DNA of 39,441 nucleotides from Defluviitaleaceae bacterium (GTDB lineage Bacteria; Bacillota; Clostridia; Lachnospirales; WQUN01), in assembly GCA_009786685.1 (NCBI GenBank), contig WQRQ01000011.1, positions 1 to 39,441 on the forward strand. Direction: 5' to 3'. Of the stretch, positions 8,456-16,862 are shown one piece after another (positions within the stretch are counted from its first letter, which is position 1; every line of letters begins with the position of its first letter). The notes beneath the pieces are model-generated. The model did not search any database and was not told the origin of the DNA. It saw only the letters and a list, made by a program, of their open reading frames with translations. A program made the position numbers and the translations under genes.

Positions 8456-9199
8456 TCATCCATTGTTTTTAATAATATCCAGCAACCATAACCTTGCGTT
8501 ATCATCCACATTTTCATCCAGCCGAGCGGCGGCAAGGACGGGCAGCCAGCTAAGAACATCCTCCGATTTCACATTTGCCTCCTTGCAAAACGCACTAAGA
8601 TAAATCCCTGCTTGGCGCGTAATAAACTGCTTAAAAAGCAGGTATGTCCGACAAGCGTCCGCGAGCGGGTTACCCGCCGTGGCGTCTACCCAATCAATAA
8701 TCCAATGCTTATCCCCATCATAAATAATGTTAAGCGGGTGAAAATCTCCATGGCATAAGCTATTACAATCTGTAGCCGGCCGCCCTAATGATTCCAGCAG
8801 GCGGCTTTTTTCCGTCGCAAATATGTGCGGGGTGTTTTTGATTTTTTGTGCAATTCTGTCCGCTTGTTTTGGTTGGCCGATTGCCTCTACTCTATGAATT
8901 GCGCATTGCAATTTTACCAGCGTTTCGATGGCATTTTTTCGCTCATCTGCGTCCATTTTTTGCTGCATAAGTGGTTTGCCGATTATGTATTCCATATCCA
9001 AAGCTACCATATTGTCGTTTATATGACGAACACCAAAAACCGCAGGCACAGGAAGCCCCGCGTTTACTGCAAAACGCTGGCGGTTGGCTTCGTTTTCTGC
9101 TTCGTTTGGCGGGGCATTAACATATAGCTTTATCGCCTTGTTGCCGTCACGATATACCGTCGTAGTCGCGCCTTTTCCTATTACTTCCAAATTAAGCAT
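8456..9199 (-). CDS. Aminoglycoside phosphotransferase family (APH) small-molecule kinase
   Basis: A 247-residue protein with the protein-kinase-like fold of the APH family. The N-terminal lobe has the ATP-binding lysine region KAIKLYV near residue 24. The catalytic loop CHGDFHPLNIIYD provides Asp152 and Asn157, and IIDWVDA provides the metal-binding Asp169. Family members phosphorylate diverse alcohols (choline, homoserine, sugars, antibiotics). Nothing identifies this substrate, and a resistance function should not be assumed. Its start overlaps the end of the broken P-loop kinase by eight bases, in the surface-polymer stretch. Confidence 0.85.
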   Translation of the reverse strand: MLNLEVIGKGATTTVYRDGNKAIKLYVNAPPNEAENEANRQRFAVNAGLPVPAVFGVRHINDNMVALDMEYIIGKPLMQQKMDADERKNAIETLVKLQCAIHRVEAIGQPKQADRIAQKIKNTPHIFATEKSRLLESLGRPATDCNSLCHGDFHPLNIIYDGDKHWIIDWVDATAGNPLADACRTYLLFKQFITRQAGIYLSAFCKEANVKSEDVLSWLPVLAAARLDENVDDNARLWLLDIIKNNG

Positions 9200-9677
9200 T
9201 TTTTATAATCCCTCTCATCTCCGCGACGATTTCTTCCACCGTTTTATTGTCGGTATCAATTACATAATCGCCGGGGTGCGTTTCCATTCTAAGCCAGTCA
9301 AACATTACTTCACCGTCGTCGCCTCTTTTTTTGTGACGCTCGATGAGGGTTTTCTCCGAGCATTTTAATGTGAATGCGATAACTTCATAGTCCTTCGCCG
9401 TGATATCGTCCAAAATAGCCCTGCGAATCCCCTCGCCTATCACCACCACGGAAGAAAAAACTACATAGTCAAACTTAGAATTCAAATACGTGGAAAGCAC
9501 AAACGACATGTTTTTATCGCCGTTTCTAAGCCTCGGGTCGTGGACGGAAAACGGATTAACTCTCCACAGCCAATCACCGTCGCAGTATGCACTGTTTTCG
9601 AATGTTTCATATAGGTTTTACGCTACGGCGGTTTTGCCTACGCAGGGTGAGCCGGTTATTATTATCAGCTTTTGCAC
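9192..9677 (-). pseudogene. P-loop nucleotide-binding kinase (AAA_33-like), interrupted by an in-frame TAA
   Basis: The intact-looking upstream part begins at GTG 9675-9677, preceded by GGAGGT about 8 bases away, and encodes VQKLIIITGSPCVGKTAVA, a clear Walker A motif. Codon 20 is TAA (9618-9620). The same frame then continues without another stop for about 140 codons: NLYETFENSAYCDGDW, then NPFSVHDPRLRNGDKNMSF and so on to ERHKKRGDDG and the end at 9192. The protein family reads straight through this point, usually with a charged residue, so a single A-to-T change of AAA to TAA explains the break. A restart at ATG 9507-9509 would lack the nucleotide-binding loop. The gene is likely inactive, unless the stop is read through or is a sequence error. 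Confidence 0.85.
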
Positions 9678-10180
9678 CTTACAACACCTCCGCTAAGTGC
9701 TTTTATTTTCTCGTAAATGTCATTGTCGATAAAAAATCGAGGGTCGCCGTTTTCTTCGATTTCAAAAATAACCATTCCCGATTTTGTCAATACCTTAAAC
9801 GAAGAAATATTGTCCTTATCGCAACCGCCAAATACGCGCTCTATTTTTGCAACTTCAAAAGCGTATTCCAACAGCTTTAGGGCGCATTGTGTGGCATATC
9901 CTTTATTCCTGTACGCGCTGTCAATTAAATAGAATATATCCGTGCCATCAATACCGCACCAGCCGATAATACTATTTTTCCCCTTTTCGAATATGGCGAA
10001 ACAAAGATGTTTAATAAACCCCGTACGATTTTGCTTGTGATTATTTTGCATGTACTCGATAGCTTTTTTAGCCTCGTCGGATGAAATCTCGCCTTGTTCA
10101 AATTTCCACATGCGGGCGACCTCGTCTATGTCGTCGTCAACTACTGTCCGTAGCAACAAATCATCTGTACGCAGCTCCAA
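9665..10180 (-). CDS. GNAT family N-acetyltransferase
   Basis: About 171-174 residues with the GNAT (Acetyltransf_3/RimJ-L-like) core: FYLIDSAYRNKGYATQCALKLLEYAFE is motif A, with the acetyl-CoA pyrophosphate loop RNKGYA, and DNISSFKVLTKSGM is motif B. Two starts are possible. GTG 10187-10189 abuts the GGAGG directly, which is sterically poor; TTG 10178-10180 has GGAGGTGAGG seven bases upstream and is preferred. The substrate is unknown: an amine, amino-sugar or ribosomal protein are all possible. Its 3' end overlaps the start of the broken kinase gene, so both are translated from the same message. Confidence 0.85.
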   Translation of the reverse strand: MELRTDDLLLRTVVDDDIDEVARMWKFEQGEISSDEAKKAIEYMQNNHKQNRTGFIKHLCFAIFEKGKNSIIGWCGIDGTDIFYLIDSAYRNKGYATQCALKLLEYAFEVAKIERVFGGCDKDNISSFKVLTKSGMVIFEIEENGDPRFFIDNDIYEKIKALSGGVVRCKS

Positions 10181-10185
10181 TTGCC

Positions 10186-11700
10186 TCACCTCCGATTAAA
10201 CAACGTAAGCACCGCAGAAATCCTTAAACCCCAAGCCGCAGCAAAATAAACCGCCGCCCCAGACACCGCAGGTACAATCATATCCAAAATCAACACGCCC
10301 GAAAGCCGCAGCCCCCGCGCATAAAACGCAACAACGGCCATCAAAGCCACCGCGATTACAACCTTAAACAATTCCCGAAAAAACCCAAAATCCACAAACC
10401 GCGTACGCAAATGCAACCGTAAAATCAGCCCACCACAACCAACAACCGCCGCCACTCCATAAGCCACAGGCATGGCATAAACCCCAATCACGGGAATCAA
10501 CAAAAGCGTAACCACAATATTAACCACCATAATAACAACACCAAAAACCGCAGGCGTCTTAGAATCCTTCCCCGAGTAAAACGCCCTGTCCGCGACTTCC
10601 TTAAAGGAAATCACGACAACGGCAACGGCATACAAGCCCATCATATTCCCGGCCATGCGGATACTCTCATAGCTTTCTTGCCCCTGCCAGCCCAGCAAAA
10701 ACTCCATAATTTCGAAACGCAGAAGAAAAAACCCAACCGCCGCAGGCAGCACCAAAAAAAATGTATAGCCCATGGCACTCTTTAGGCTCTCGTTAAACCC
10801 ACCAGTGTCGGCCTTGGCCCACTGCACGGACAATTTTGGCAAATAAACCGCCGCAATCGCGTAAACAATAGTCAAAATAAAAACCTGCACAATCTCCTGC
10901 GAATAATCCATAACTGCAGTAGTATTAAACCGCAAAGCCACGGACTGCCCAAAAATAAAATGAAACTGATAAGAAGCAACGGAAATCAATACAGGCACAC
11001 AAAGCCGCCCCGCCGCCCTAACATTTTCGTCCCGCAAATTTAGAGAAAAGCGATACCTATACCCTAATCGCCACACAGCAGGCAGCATAATAAGAGGCTG
11101 CATAAAAATCCCCAAAGCCGCCGCAAAAACCAGCCCCGTAACGCCAAATCTATCTCCAAAAAAAATCAAGTACAAAATCAAAATAATCCCACCGGGCGCG
11201 GTAACAAAAGCAGGCAACCTAAAAACCCCGTGAGAATGCAAAAGCCCCTGAAAAATAGCCCCAAACCCGAAAAAAATAACACAAGGAATCAAAACCCGCA
11301 GCACAAAGGTTAAATACTCCAAGTTCTCAAAGTCCGCACCCGCAACGACCCGCGCAAGCAGCGGCGCACCCACCAGCCCCGCGACCACAAGCACCCCAAG
11401 CAAAAGCACGCTAATGGTAATCACATTATCAATAAACCGCTTGGCCTCGGCTTCTTTCTCCTCCGCCAAAAGCGAGCTGTAAATAGGAATCATCACAGTC
11501 CCCAAGGCCGCGCCAAGCACGGTAAAAATTACATTAGGCACACGGAGCGCAAATGTAAATGCATTCAAAAGCAGATTACCCGTGCCAAACCATCCTATGT
11601 ACATAGTCCTTCCAAGGAACGTCAAAAAACGCCCGCCGAGCGAAATAGCCGCTACATCACGTGCGTTATTATTCTCCGTCCCCCTCTTAGCGTCGCTCAT
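10186..11700 (-). CDS. murJ: Lipid II flippase MurJ (MviN family)
   Basis: A 504-residue polytopic protein with about 14 hydrophobic segments. It belongs to the MOP superfamily and has the MurJ N-terminal pattern with GRFLTFLGRTMYIGWFGTG, the loop NAFTFALRVPNVIFTVLGAALGTVMIPIYS, then DRAFYSGKDSKTPA in the second half, the conserved ring typical of this family. It flips lipid-linked precursors for peptidoglycan, and possibly a related glycan carrier, across the plasma membrane. In this setting, between an LTA-synthase-like gene and polysaccharide genes, it could instead be a dedicated glycan flippase. The start overlaps the end of the upstream gene by 14 bases. Confidence 0.9.
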   Translation of the reverse strand: MSDAKRGTENNNARDVAAISLGGRFLTFLGRTMYIGWFGTGNLLLNAFTFALRVPNVIFTVLGAALGTVMIPIYSSLLAEEKEAEAKRFIDNVITISVLLLGVLVVAGLVGAPLLARVVAGADFENLEYLTFVLRVLIPCVIFFGFGAIFQGLLHSHGVFRLPAFVTAPGGIILILYLIFFGDRFGVTGLVFAAALGIFMQPLIMLPAVWRLGYRYRFSLNLRDENVRAAGRLCVPVLISVASYQFHFIFGQSVALRFNTTAVMDYSQEIVQVFILTIVYAIAAVYLPKLSVQWAKADTGGFNESLKSAMGYTFFLVLPAAVGFFLLRFEIMEFLLGWQGQESYESIRMAGNMMGLYAVAVVVISFKEVADRAFYSGKDSKTPAVFGVVIMVVNIVVTLLLIPVIGVYAMPVAYGVAAVVGCGGLILRLHLRTRFVDFGFFRELFKVVIAVALMAVVAFYARGLRLSGVLILDMIVPAVSGAAVYFAAAWGLRISAVLTLFNRR

Positions 11701-13573
11701 CGAAAATCCTAAAATAAGACCAGTCGCGATAAAGCAACAGTCGGTTTCTGCGATAGTTGTACGGATAATCAGTCATATAAGTGCTAATCATACGACAAGG
11801 CGTAAACGACCGCATTTCTGTCATAATGGGGAAAATTCGACGCAATTCCATATTAAAATCCCAAAATGGCGACAAATTTGTCAACCCCAAAATCTCCATA
11901 ACAAAAGCCCCAAAAAACGGTGCGGAAAAAACAAGCTCCTCGCCGGCATCGCGCTTTAGCTCCGAAGGGTGAGAAACCCCATACAATTCCAAAGCCGCGT
12001 CATTCATCCAAATAAGAAACGGTACATTAAACAACCGCGTCAAATCCTCAAAAGACCCCGGCTCAAACGTCGGAATAAAAGTGTCATAAAGCCGCGCAGG
12101 GAAAGCAGGCTTATGGTCGCCAAAATAAACAAGCACCACAGGCTCGTCCAACTCCTGCAAATAATCCGTAAGCCGCCTAAGTTCCACATCGGCGTCAATT
12201 ATCCCATGAAAATAATTAGAAAGCGCGTTAATATCAATCTCGGCAAAATCCAAATCCGTAGAAAAATTAGCCTCCGTAACAGGCCCGTCATACAAAAACT
12301 TGTCCACATAAGGCCCGTGGTTTTGGATGGTCACGGTAAAATTAAAATACGGCACACCGGGAAAACCGTCGCGATGCTCCGCAAACATTTCAATCAGACG
12401 GCTAATCGTATCATACTCGCTGATGTACATGCCTTTAGTGGTGGCGTCGTCAAATTCGTCCAAAAAGACAAGCCGCTCAAAGCCCAAAAAGCGATAAACA
12501 TTACGTCGATTATAAAACCAGTCAAACCCCGGGTGTATAAACTCCGACCTAAACCCAAGCGAATTTAAAATAGAAGCAAACGATTCAAACTCATCAGTAA
12601 TCATACGGAAAGCAAAAGGCACACCCGCAAACTGCCGCGAATTAAGCCCCGTAAGCACATCAAACTCTGTCTGCGCAGTCCCGCCGCCCAGCACCGACAC
12701 AATCAAATCGCCGCTAATACCTTCATGGACAAGCTCCTGCCAATTCTCCAACGGGTCAACAAAGCCCGTAAAATCAAAATGCGGACTAAGGCTAATATCA
12801 GAAAAAGCCTCACCCTGTATCATAATAATATGAGGCAGCACCTGCCCCGCCAATCTCGCCGCCCCGCTCGTATCCGACTTGCGTATCCAAGCCAAAACCG
12901 CGTCGGGGTCATACCCCTCGGGACGCATAACCCGATTAGTGTTAAACGCATGAATAAAACTGTAAACAAACCCACGAGAATTAAACTGATTAACCTGATT
13001 CCAAATATTGCCCTCGATATGCAAATTAGCATTTAGCTGCCAATTATTATAAAGCGGGCGGTTAGCGGCGAGCGCGAAAACCACACAAGCCAAAGCCCCC
13101 GCGACGCGCCACTTCCAATCAATCCGTTCACTCCTAATAACAGAAGCCGCCACCACCGCTACCAAAACATAAATCAAAATCCCGCCAACCACAGCAAAAA
13201 TCGCTGCCGCCCCAAAACTCCGCGCAATCCCAACAACCTCGCCGCCCAACATCAAATCCCAAGGTACAAGCGGGTCGCCGCGCAAAATAATCTTAGTCCT
13301 GTTGGCAAACCCAAGACCAATGCCAACCGCACCGACAGCGGTAGCCGCAGAAACCGCCCCCGCTCCACAAAAATACAAAAAAAGCATAAGCAAAAACAGC
13401 GGCAACCAGTTCAAAAACAGATTAAGCCCGCTACTCCCGCGAATGCTCGCCCATACATAAGAAAAAGGCAACGGCTGCAACAAAAACAAAAACAAAGCCA
13501 GCGCAAACGACATCACTGCCAAAAACAAAACCGCCTGCCAAAAATTGAGTGTCAAAATCTTAAACTTTGTCAT
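11687..13573 (-). CDS. LTA synthase family membrane sulfatase-fold enzyme (phosphoglycerol transferase-like)
   Basis: A 628-residue protein. Residues 1 to about 200 hold five or so membrane helices, and the rest is an extracellular alkaline-phosphatase/sulfatase-fold domain. Recognisable motifs are PHIIMIQGEAFSDISL (metal-binding Glu), GGGTAQTEFDVLTGL (with the threonine nucleophile region), NFTVTIQNHGPY and VLVYFGDHKPA (metal-binding Asp-His). LtaS-type enzymes polymerise glycerol-phosphate from phosphatidylglycerol; other members add phosphoglycerol or phosphoethanolamine to glycans. The exact product here is not determined. It lies 58 bp after the histidine kinase gene and overlaps murJ, so it may be under the adjacent two-component system. 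Confidence 0.88.
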   Translation of the reverse strand: MTKFKILTLNFWQAVLFLAVMSFALALFLFLLQPLPFSYVWASIRGSSGLNLFLNWLPLFLLMLFLYFCGAGAVSAATAVGAVGIGLGFANRTKIILRGDPLVPWDLMLGGEVVGIARSFGAAAIFAVVGGILIYVLVAVVAASVIRSERIDWKWRVAGALACVVFALAANRPLYNNWQLNANLHIEGNIWNQVNQFNSRGFVYSFIHAFNTNRVMRPEGYDPDAVLAWIRKSDTSGAARLAGQVLPHIIMIQGEAFSDISLSPHFDFTGFVDPLENWQELVHEGISGDLIVSVLGGGTAQTEFDVLTGLNSRQFAGVPFAFRMITDEFESFASILNSLGFRSEFIHPGFDWFYNRRNVYRFLGFERLVFLDEFDDATTKGMYISEYDTISRLIEMFAEHRDGFPGVPYFNFTVTIQNHGPYVDKFLYDGPVTEANFSTDLDFAEIDINALSNYFHGIIDADVELRRLTDYLQELDEPVVLVYFGDHKPAFPARLYDTFIPTFEPGSFEDLTRLFNVPFLIWMNDAALELYGVSHPSELKRDAGEELVFSAPFFGAFVMEILGLTNLSPFWDFNMELRRIFPIMTEMRSFTPCRMISTYMTDYPYNYRRNRLLLYRDWSYFRIFDERR

Positions 13574-13631
13574 AAACGTACTTTACCGCTTATTGGAAGT
13601 AATGTAAAGGGTCGAAGCAAGTATCCGTTTC

Positions 13632-14696
13632 CTATATTTTAGTGCAGGGGCAATATAACGGTAAGCAGAATTTTATCTCCGTACCCTTGCCGTCGCTTTC
13701 CGCGTGGATTTCTCCGCCGTGGGCGGTTATAATTTCTTGTGCTATGGCTAAGCCCAGGCCGTTGCTGCCTGTTTTTCTGTTTCGGGACGGGTCTACCCTG
13801 TAGAAGCGTTCGAAGATACGAGGCAGGTGTTCTTTTGGGATTCCTATGCCATGGTCTTTTACTGATATTTCTGTTTTGCCGTGGTTTTGTGCCACGGTTA
13901 TTTTTATTGTTTTTTCCTCGCCGGAATACTTTACTGCATTGGTTAACAGAATTCTCATTACGCGACGGATTGCATACGCGTCGATTTCAACTGACGATAA
14001 ATTATCGTCAGTTGAAATTTGAAAAATAAAATCGGGGGCTACCAGTTGCATTTCTTCTATGCTTTCTTGCAGCAATCTCTCAACATCGGTCTTTTCGAAA
14101 TTATAGCTTTGCTCGGCGTTGTCGCTCCTCGCCAATAAAAGAAGGCTGTCTACCAGCCCGTTCATGCGCATTATTTCTTCCTTTATTGTTTCTAGGCTTT
14201 CACGGTTGTGGCCTCGGCGCAGAAGCATGTCGGCGTGGCCGTTTATTACGGTGATGGGCGTGGCAAGCTCGTGGGACGCGTCGGATACAAAGCGTTTTTG
14301 CATTTCTATATAGCGGTTTAGTTTTGCCGCCATTGTGTTAAAGGCCAGGGCGTATTCACGCAGCTCGTCGTCTTCTTCGTCTATGATTAACGGCTTGTCA
14401 AATTTCATTTCTGCGATTTCGTTTACCTTGGAAATCATTTGGCGCAGCGGGTTTAACACATTCTCAATGATTACCGAACTCACGGTAAATGCAATCGCCG
14501 CCGCCACTATAAAAATAAGCAAATGTCGCTCCCCAATAAATGTGTATTCTGCTGGGTTTAGCCCCATCCCGCGCAAATGCGCGCTTATGTCGCCTATGAG
14601 CATTAGATACAATATAAAAATCGAAAAAATCATAAGCCCTGTTGCAAAAAGCGTGTACTGCGTGGCGCGTTTTAGTTTAAACATGGCGGATAACAT
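13632..14696 (-). CDS. Sensor histidine kinase (EnvZ/PhoR-type)
   Basis: A 354-residue kinase with membrane helices at about 15-35 and 58-78, a short extracytoplasmic loop of only about 20 residues, a HAMP region (80-130), HisKA with phospho-acceptor His142 in SDASHELATP, and a HATPase with RILLTNAVKYS, DHGIGIPK and GSNGLGLAI. The tiny outer loop suggests it senses a signal within the membrane (inference). Two ATG starts five codons apart are possible; the first overlaps the response regulator gene. Its coding sequence carries a perfect 35-bp palindrome (13984-14018) described separately. Confidence 0.93.
   Translation of the reverse strand: MLSAMFKLKRATQYTLFATGLMIFSIFILYLMLIGDISAHLRGMGLNPAEYTFIGERHLLIFIVAAAIAFTVSSVIIENVLNPLRQMISKVNEIAEMKFDKPLIIDEEDDELREYALAFNTMAAKLNRYIEMQKRFVSDASHELATPITVINGHADMLLRRGHNRESLETIKEEIMRMNGLVDSLLLLARSDNAEQSYNFEKTDVERLLQESIEEMQLVAPDFIFQISTDDNLSSVEIDAYAIRRVMRILLTNAVKYSGEEKTIKITVAQNHGKTEISVKDHGIGIPKEHLPRIFERFYRVDPSRNRKTGSNGLGLAIAQEIITAHGGEIHAESDGKGTEIKFCLPLYCPCTKI
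13984..14018. repeat. Perfect 35-bp palindrome inside the histidine kinase gene
   Basis: Two 17-bp arms (ATTTCAACTGACGATAA and its complement) surround a single central base. The element encodes the kinase segment ISTDDNLSSVEI between the HisKA and HATPase domains. It shares the 15-mer TTCAACTGACGATAA with the intergenic palindrome at 25121-25161 and the core GATAAATTATC with the one at 32967-33005. Confidence 0.9.
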
Positions 14697-15327
14697 ACCC
14701 CTTTCCGCGAACGGTCTCGATTAAATGTGCGTCGGTGATTTGCGCGATTTTTGCGCGGATATTTTTTATATTTGCGTCCACGATGTTGGACTCGCCGTAA
14801 AAATCCCCAAATACCGCATTTATAATCTCATCACGAGTTTTTACTTTATCCGTGTTGGAGTGCAAAAAATTTAATATTTCGAATTCGGTTTTGGTGAGGT
14901 GGAGTTCCTTTCCGTTGATTTTTGCAGAATACGCCTCGGCGTTTATTATGAAATTTTCCGACGGTCGTGACCTTTTAATATGCCGTTTTATGCGGGCAAC
15001 AAGTTCCATCGTATCGAAGGGCTTTGTAACATAGTCGTCCGCACCCGCCGACAAAAATGCCACCTTGTCGTAGACCTCCTTACGCGCCGTCAAAATTAGC
15101 ACGGGGACTGTCTCGGAAATCTTACGAATCTCACGCAGGCACTCCAACCCGTTTTTCTTCGGAAGCATAATGTCCAGCAAAACAAGCGCGTATTCCGTGT
15201 CGAATTTTTGCATGGCTTCCTCGCCGTCGTAGGCTACATCAGTGGCAAAGCCTTCGTACTCCAGCTCGGCTTTTAGAAATGAGACTATGTTTTCTTCGTC
15301 TTCGCAGATTAGGATTTTTTCGGACAT
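14677..15327 (-). CDS. OmpR/PhoB-family response regulator
   Basis: About 216 residues from ATG 15325-15327, where the usual receiver start MSEKILICEDEEN begins and AGGTG lies about 8 bases upstream; an open extension of 12 codons further upstream lacks family similarity. The receiver domain has Glu/Asp at 9-11, phospho-acceptor Asp52 (LVLLDIMLP) and Lys102 (DYVTKPF). The C-terminal winged-helix DNA-binding domain (about 125-216) contains LTKTEFEILNFL and TVRGKGYVIR. It pairs with the downstream histidine kinase, whose start it overlaps. Targets are not visible, but the downstream envelope genes are the obvious candidates. Confidence 0.93.
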   Translation of the reverse strand: MSEKILICEDEENIVSFLKAELEYEGFATDVAYDGEEAMQKFDTEYALVLLDIMLPKKNGLECLREIRKISETVPVLILTARKEVYDKVAFLSAGADDYVTKPFDTMELVARIKRHIKRSRPSENFIINAEAYSAKINGKELHLTKTEFEILNFLHSNTDKVKTRDEIINAVFGDFYGESNIVDANIKNIRAKIAQITDAHLIETVRGKGYVIRHV

Positions 15328-16085
15328 AGTTGACGCACCTCGTTTTCTGTTAGATTCCGCCACTCGCCCGGGGGTAGGTCGGCCAGCTTTATTTTGCCGA
15401 TTGCTACGCGCTTTAGGGTTAGCGCGGGATGGCCTATGGCTTCACACATTTTACGGACTTGGCGGTTGCGGCCTTCGTGGATTATTATTTGTGCTGTGGA
15501 TATTGTTTTCTCGTATGCCGGGAAATTTCTCCGCAATTTCTCGGCGGGATGTCGGTAACATAAGCGGCCTTTGGCCGTTATGTTCTGCGTAATTATTTTT
15601 ATTTTTGCGGGAGCGGTTATGCGGTCGTCGATTTCGATTCCCGTGCGGAATGCTTTCAAAGCTTGCTCCGAAGGGATTCCGTAAAACGTGGCAATATACT
15701 TTTTCTCCACCTCGTGAGAAGGATGAGTGAGCATGTTTGCCCATTCTCCGTCGTTAGTGAGAAATAACAACCCACTCGTATCATAATCCAATCGCCCCAC
15801 AGGAAAAACCCGAATGTCGTCGGGCACAAGGTCGAGGACGCATGGGCGGTTAAACTGGTCGCGGGCGGTGGTTACTACGCCTTCGGGCTTGTGTAGCATA
15901 ATGTATCGTTTTTCTTGCGGGGCGTTTAGCGGATTACCGTCTATGGTTATTTTGTCCGATGGGTTGGCTTTTGTGCCAAGTGTGGCGACTTCGCCGTTTA
16001 TGCTTACGCGGCCTTCCGAGATTAATTCCTCTGCTTTGCGCCGCGACGCAACCCCAGCCTGAGCCAAAATTTTTTGCAGTCTCAT
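15309..16085 (-). CDS. RsuA/RluB/RluE-family 23S/16S rRNA pseudouridine synthase
   Basis: A 258-residue protein with an N-terminal S4 RNA-binding domain (residues 1-60, RLQKILAQAGVASRRKAEELI) and the catalytic domain marked by GRLDYDTSGLLFLTNDG, where Asp100 is the expected nucleophile. NEGRNRQVRKM-like IHEGRNRQVRKMCEAIGH is the second family motif. It isomerises uridine in rRNA; RluB is the commonest form in Gram-positive bacteria but RsuA and RluE are not excluded. AAAGGGG stands before the ATG, and a TATAAT box lies about 25 bases further upstream. The 3' end overlaps the response regulator by 19 bases. Confidence 0.92.
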   Translation of the reverse strand: MRLQKILAQAGVASRRKAEELISEGRVSINGEVATLGTKANPSDKITIDGNPLNAPQEKRYIMLHKPEGVVTTARDQFNRPCVLDLVPDDIRVFPVGRLDYDTSGLLFLTNDGEWANMLTHPSHEVEKKYIATFYGIPSEQALKAFRTGIEIDDRITAPAKIKIITQNITAKGRLCYRHPAEKLRRNFPAYEKTISTAQIIIHEGRNRQVRKMCEAIGHPALTLKRVAIGKIKLADLPPGEWRNLTENEVRQLCPKKS

Positions 16086-16110
16086 TTTGACATTTCCCCT
16101 TTGTTATGTA

Positions 16111-16116
16111 ATTATA
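16111..16116 (-). promoter_or_regulatory. -10 box of the pseudouridine synthase operon
   Basis: On the minus strand this reads TATAAT, 26 bases before the start codon, with AAAGGGG between. The -35 region at 17-bp spacing is weak (TTTAGA-like). This is the only promoter I can place for the head of the long minus-strand array. Confidence 0.45.
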
Positions 16117-16135
16117 CTATAAAAATCGCACATTC

Positions 16136-16171
16136 TAAATCGCCGAAGGCGTGTTGCCCCGCCGCAGGCGG
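16136..16171. repeat. Mini-hairpin repeat upstream of the nitroreductase
   Basis: The first 20 bases (TAAATCGCCGAAGGCGTGTT) recur with one change at 34137-34156, also just upstream of a plus-strand gene. They contain the hairpin CGCC-GAA-GGCG, and a second hairpin CCGCC-GCA-GGCGG follows at 16159-16171, directly abutting the nitroreductase ribosome site. Confidence 0.7.
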
Positions 16172-16185
16172 AAGGAGTTTTTGCA

Positions 16186-16704
16186 ATGACCCTTGAAATA
16201 ATCAAAACCCGCAGAAGCATACGCAAGTACAAACCAACCCCCGTAACAGCCGAGCAAACCCAAGCCCTTCTGGAAGCCGCAATGCTCGCACCATCGGCCT
16301 GCAACACGCGCCCGTGGCGTTTTATAGCCATCACATCCCGCGAAATGTTGGATAAACTGGCCAACACCCACCCATATGCAAAAATGCTGCACACCGCCCC
16401 GCTATGCATAGCAATAGTCGCGCTGCCAAAAACCCAAGAACGCGACGACAACCTCCCCGAAGGCTTTTACCCGCAAGACTGCGGCGCGGCTACCCAAAAT
16501 ATCCTTCTGCAAGCAGAAGCCATGGGCTTAGGCTCATGCTGGTGCGGCGTCCACCCCAAAGAAGCCACAACAAAAGCCATACGCGAAGCCCTAAACATCC
16601 CCGATGAAGAAATCCCCTTCTGCCTGATAGCCATAGGCAAAAAAGACGAAGCCCCAAAACCACGCGGCAAGTATGAAGAAGATAGAATTACATGGATAAA
16701 ATAA
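16186..16704 (+). CDS. Nitroreductase family FMN-dependent oxidoreductase
   Basis: A 172-residue protein starting with the family signature LEIIKTRRSIRKYKPTPV, then LEAAMLAPSACNTRPWRFIAI, the FMN phosphate-binding region, and ATQNILLQAEAMGLGSCWCG near the middle. It would act as a small cytoplasmic dimeric flavoprotein reducing quinones, nitro compounds or flavins with NAD(P)H; the physiological substrate is unknown. GGAAGGAG lies eight bases before the ATG. It is monocistronic: a new promoter starts immediately after its stop codon. A hairpin repeat forms its leader. Confidence 0.92.
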   Translation: MTLEIIKTRRSIRKYKPTPVTAEQTQALLEAAMLAPSACNTRPWRFIAITSREMLDKLANTHPYAKMLHTAPLCIAIVALPKTQERDDNLPEGFYPQDCGAATQNILLQAEAMGLGSCWCGVHPKEATTKAIREALNIPDEEIPFCLIAIGKKDEAPKPRGKYEEDRITWIK

Positions 16705-16706
16705 GT

Positions 16707-16734
16707 TTGACACAGCAAGAAAATTGGTTATAAT
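16707..16734 (+). promoter_or_regulatory. Consensus sigma-70/sigma-A promoter of the small RNA
   Basis: TTGACA (16707-16712) and TATAAT (16729-16734) are both perfect consensus, separated by 16 bp. No protein gene follows at the right distance; the transcript would begin about 16741 with a strong hairpin. Confidence 0.8.
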
Positions 16735-16739
16735 AAAAA

Positions 16740-16862
16740 CAGTTCAGCGTGTCACCGCTGAACTGTGTAATGAGCATGTAGCCGTTGACTTGTGTTCACC
16801 GCTAAATAAATATAATCTTTAAAATAGCCGAACTCTTTGCCAAGGGCGGCTATTTTGTTTGC
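16740..16862 (+). ncRNA. Candidate structured small RNA, possibly the antisense RNA of a decayed type I toxin-antitoxin locus
   Basis: Right after the consensus promoter comes a perfect 10-bp stem (CAGTTCAGCG / CGCTGAACTG, loop TGTCAC, 16740-16765), about 55 unpaired bases, then a terminator-like 10-bp stem (AAAATAGCCG / CGGCTATTTT, 16821-16856) followed by GTTTG. The transcript of about 120 nt has no reading frame of note. On the opposite strand just beyond, a short frame MTLSGNLS ends in a stop and then IKQKYDNDKQTK runs to a stop inside the terminator stem; this resembles the two ends of a small holin-like type I toxin with its middle lost. The promoter and hairpins are seen; the toxin link is inference. 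Confidence 0.5.

Noticed and set aside
8456-9199. Antibiotic resistance by an aminoglycoside phosphotransferase
   Set aside because: Only the general kinase fold is shared. The operon context points to small-molecule metabolism or glycan work, and nothing specific to resistance enzymes is visible.
9618-9620. Reassignment or recoding of TAA as a general feature of this genome
   Set aside because: Other genes here end at TAA at the expected family length, for example mnmG-neighbour genes, pspA and pyruvate carboxylase. No recoding structure follows the stop, so a point mutation is simpler.
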